Shown here: in pieces, positions 61,390 through 64,000 of the stretch
Position numbering within the stretch: the stretch's first letter is position 1
Layout: every line of letters starts with the position of its first letter
Program-made: the position numbers and the translations under genes
Notes under the pieces: model-generated
What the model was told of the DNA's origin: nothing
Databases searched by the model: none
The model's input: only the letters and a program-made list of their open reading frames with translations
Source of the DNA: Taeniopygia guttata
Taxonomy: Eukaryota; Chordata; Aves; Passeriformes; Estrildidae
Assembly: GCF_048771995.1 (NCBI RefSeq)
Contig: NC_133032.1
Coordinates: 22,731,501 to 22,795,500, forward strand
DNA: 64,000 nucleotides
Direction of reading: 5' to 3'

Positions 61390-62750
61390 TCTTTGGTTTT
61401 TGCATTATCTTTCTGAGTGATGTTATGTTAAAGCAATGTGCTTTGCTATAATTTCATGCTACCAATTATGTGAAACTTTCTCATGACGTGTCATCTTCCT
61501 TACTCACCTTTCTCAAAAGAGTAAAGTAAGAAGTGCAATTTTTCCCCTAGGTGAGAGCAGAGTCATAAACAGATGAAACCTTTCCCTCCCAGAAGATTAA
61601 AGAACATATTTAGAGCAGTGTTTGCTCTTGTGCTGCTGTGTTGGAATGATAACCTCTTAAGCCTTTCCAAAAGATAGATGGGAGTAATTTCTTCTGCTTC
61701 TGGCACAACACTATTGCTATGAAAGAGTAAGTATTTCTCTCCTTACATAGCTGTTGATTGAAACTAGGTAACATGGATTTATTGTAGCTTGTTTTTCATC
61801 CCTTTGTTGCACAAAGACTAGGGGGTAAACACAACAAAGAGCACTGTCAAAAAGGCTGCGGTCACATGGTGTTGAACAAATAAGAGCCATTTTGGGCTTC
61901 TTTCCCCAGTCCTCTTTCCACTCAGTGAGCATCCCTTAGCGAAGGGATATGCTTTGTAATCCTTAGGAGGGTCAAGGTCCAGCTGACTTGCAGTCATCTT
62001 CAAACCTTTATTTTCCATTTTGAGACTTGGCCTCTTAAAATAATGAGAACTCATTTGCAAGAGAAAGGCAAAGATATTGCCAGGTACAGAATACTGAGGT
62101 AATGAGAAGGCTTAAGCAATACCTGCTGGGGACAAAGTTTCTGTATTCTTCATGGCATGTTGTTTTAAGCTCCCAGCCCTTGTTCCAGGCTTAATATGTT
62201 TTAGTGTAATACTTCAGTGAAGTAAAGGATTTTATTCTTTTAGCTGTGCTTCTCTCTTCCTTAAAACCAGCAGCAGTAGCAAGTAAAGAGAAGTGTGCAA
62301 TAGCACACTTGACTGACACTACTGCCATGCAGGAGGCAGGGCATACTGGAAAATTTCCTACTGTGCAAAGAACTGTAAATAATTAATAATTTAAAATTGC
62401 ACTGAACAGAAAACAATTTCAGGTCTTTTTTTTCTTTTCCTTCACAAAAAATGTGAAATGTGGCAGCACTAAGTATTTTGCTCTCTGGAGGATGCACATT
62501 AAATGTAGGGTGTGGGGTGTTTTTTTGGTTTGTTTTTTTTTTTTTTTTTTGTTTGGTTGTTTTTTTCCCTTTAAATTTAATGTGAATTGAAAGGGGAGTG
62601 ATCCTACTGAGACAAAACTGCAAACAAACTTTGCAAAATTGTATTCTGTCTGTTTTCCTGGGCTTGGATCTAAGCTGGAGAGCAGTGGGCTAGAAGAAAA
62701 TAATGGTACATGATCCTTGAACAGTGACAAACTTGTAGATACGCTAAGCC
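61390..62750. other. Intergenic region after PPIL3
   Basis: AT-rich sequence without a supportable gene. It includes a T/G homopolymer block at 62519-62572. Antisense open frames here are low-complexity translations of that block. Confidence 0.7.
62519..62572. repeat. T-rich low-complexity tract
   Basis: Almost pure T with occasional GG. On the minus strand it would be a poly(A)-like stretch, possibly an old retroposon tail, but nothing recognisable adjoins it. Confidence 0.8.
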
Positions 62751-62847
62751 GATTCCAGAGGACCACGAACCGTGTCCAGGGCAGTAGAGAGAGGGGACAG
62801 CCTCGCCACTGGGGTAAGCAGTGACCATTCCGCAATTCGGAGCTCCC

Positions 62848-62901
62848 GCCGCCCCCGCCCCTCAGGCCGCCCCCGCCCCTCAGGCCGCCCCCGCCCCTCA
62901 G
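62848..62901. repeat. 18-bp unit, three perfect tandem copies
   Basis: The unit GCCGCCCCCGCCCCTCAG occurs at 62848-62865, 62866-62883 and 62884-62901. Each copy holds overlapping Sp1/KLF-type GC boxes. It sits at the left edge of the CpG island, immediately before the YY1-like motif. Confidence 0.93.
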
Positions 62902-62912
62902 GCCGCCATGTT
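62902..62912 (+). promoter_or_regulatory. YY1-like initiator motif
   Basis: GCCGCCATGTT matches the YY1 consensus (CCAT core in a GCCGCCAT frame). Such motifs often sit just downstream of the start site of TATA-less promoters, so transcription may begin nearby. Confidence 0.5.
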
Positions 62913-63233
62913 CTGTGCTGCGCCTTCCCGGGCGGGCAGAAAATGGCCTCGGCCGCTGCGGCGGGGCCGGAGCCGTTCCCGGAGCCCCGGCTCGGGCCGG
63001 GCGCGGAGCCTTTCGTCGGGGCGGGGATGCGGGGTCCGGGGGATGCGGGGACCGATCCGGGGCCGGCCCCGCGTCCCCCTCGCTCCGCCCGCCCGGGGCC
63101 GGCAGCGGCCGCCGCCCTCCGGCCTGAGGCGCTGCAGTCGGCTTGGGGCTGAAAAGGCTGCGGGTGATTTAGTTCGCTTTTCCTCATGGGGCAGCCTAAC
63201 TGGAGATGGGTTGAGTTTTATTGTCTCCCACAG

Positions 63234-63312
63234 AAAAACTTCATTGAAATCTTGAAAAGCCCCCTGGGCAATATTTGCCCTTGTCAAGCACACAAGCCTT
63301 TCTTCTTCCGAG
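63234..63312 (+). other. Possible non-coding exon downstream of the right-hand island
   Basis: A strong acceptor (TTTTATTGTCTCCCACAG) lies before it and a usable donor (GAGG|GTAATG) after it. No conserved peptide is seen. It could be a 5' UTR exon of the CLK1-like gene or chance. Confidence 0.25.
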
Positions 63313-64000
63313 GGTAATGCAGCACTGAGGCCTGAGTAGCTTGGCAGGAGTGTCCGAGCCACAGTATGTCTTTAAAATGCTTTTTTTAAAGAAGAGGGTT
63401 ACAGCTTTAAGTTCCCCTATCAAAAATAATTAATTTGAAAAAATCTCTTGAATTAAAAAATAACTTGGAAGAAGGAGCAGAGAAAAAAGCCAAAAACTGG
63501 GATGTTGAGAAAAAACATACTATTTATTATATTTAAATAAATAATGGCTTTAATGGCTTTGAAAATGTGTGTCTGTGGGTTGTAATTCAAAGAGTAAAAT
63601 ATCTTGGTTACATTTGGAGAATTTCAGTCAAACTAATAGTCCTGACAGGGATAAAAGAAAAAGGCCATTTTGCAGAAGGTGCAACAATGGTGGGAATGGA
63701 AAGTGCACAGGAGAAAAAGTACTGCAACCACATTTCTGAAACTCCTGGCAGGTAAAAAACTTCTGGACTTCTGGTATCAGCAGGCGTATTTTAAGATTTT
63801 ATTATTCTGATCAGGTCATGTGATACCAGATTAATTTTTGAATTGAAGGTATTTCAAGAAAGATTCTTCCAGCTTAAAACAAAAAGCTGCCTTCATAGGG
63901 GCACTAGAATGATTTTAGTTGCATTTACTGGATTTTTTTTTTTATTAGTAATGATTCATAAACCAATTCTGTGAATGAAAGAGGCCGTTGGCAATGAAAG
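63313..64000. other. AT-rich sequence, probably first intron of the next gene
   Basis: No coding exon is recognised, and the CLK1 N-terminal sequence (MRHSKRTYCPDWD-like) is not found. Confidence 0.45.

Larger units (their letters stand above)
62820..63155 (+). promoter_or_regulatory. CLK1: CpG-island promoter of the next gene, probably CLK1
   Basis: A CpG-dense block with three tandem GC boxes and a YY1-like GCCGCCATGTT at 62902-62912. In the conserved gene order CLK1 follows PPIL3 on the same strand, and the human CLK1 first exon is, as I recall, non-coding. No CLK1 protein sequence is in the window, so the gene name rests on synteny alone. Confidence 0.5.

Noticed and set aside
62744-63362. 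Alanine/proline-rich open frames in the right-hand island, including one starting MASAAAAGPEPFPEP
   Set aside because: Several overlapping frames on both strands are open because of GC content, and none resembles CLK1 or another known protein.

Overview
The window is vertebrate nuclear DNA, most likely from a bird. It holds four intron-containing housekeeping genes in the order HYCC2 (FAM126B) > ORC2 > < NIF3L1 | PPIL3 >, with a CpG-island promoter at the right edge where synteny predicts CLK1. As I recall it, the same block (HYCC2-ORC2-NIF3L1-PPIL3-CLK1) lies on human 2q33. Short introns, few recognisable transposons, AT-rich introns with sharp CpG islands, and proteins close to but distinct from human ones all fit an avian genome. 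The species cannot be named from the sequence.

Layout. 1-1122: probable HYCC2 intron upstream of the start-codon exon. 1123-24330: HYCC2 coding exons, plus strand, with a long 3' UTR to about 31.57 kb. 31.6-32.5 kb: CpG island and first exon of ORC2, whose 16 coding exons run to 49086 with a poly(A) signal at 50075. 51519-56146: NIF3L1, minus strand, convergent with ORC2. 56.05-56.82 kb: CpG island shared by NIF3L1 and PPIL3. 57385-61110: PPIL3, plus strand, with its poly(A) signal at 61361. 62.8-63.15 kb: the next CpG island. Every splice junction was placed by reading GT/AG sites and frame. Predicted lengths are 531 aa for HYCC2 (587 with a cassette exon), 573 for ORC2, 377 for NIF3L1 and 161 for PPIL3, matching the human family lengths I recall (530, 577, 377, 161).

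The four genes are neighbours by old vertebrate synteny, not by a shared pathway. HYCC2 is a subunit of the plasma-membrane PI4KA lipid-kinase complex, ORC2 is part of the replication origin recognition complex, NIF3L1 is a NIF3-family putative metal-binding protein, and PPIL3 is a spliceosome-associated cyclophilin.

The most unusual observation is inside HYCC2. Between the exon ending at 17559 and the last exon at 23726 lie two unexplained open stretches with splice sites in the matching phase. One is a symmetric 168-nt cassette exon (18749-18916). The other is a possible alternative terminal exon (20533-20879) that would end the protein in a single hydrophobic helix with a short tail, followed by an AATAAA at 21017. 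Together they predict an undescribed tail-anchored form of hyccin-2. Other observations are a 117-bp direct duplication flanking ORC2 exons 10-11, a PPIL3 start codon that forms the last three bases of its own exon, and an 18-bp triple repeat next to a YY1-like site in the right-hand CpG island.
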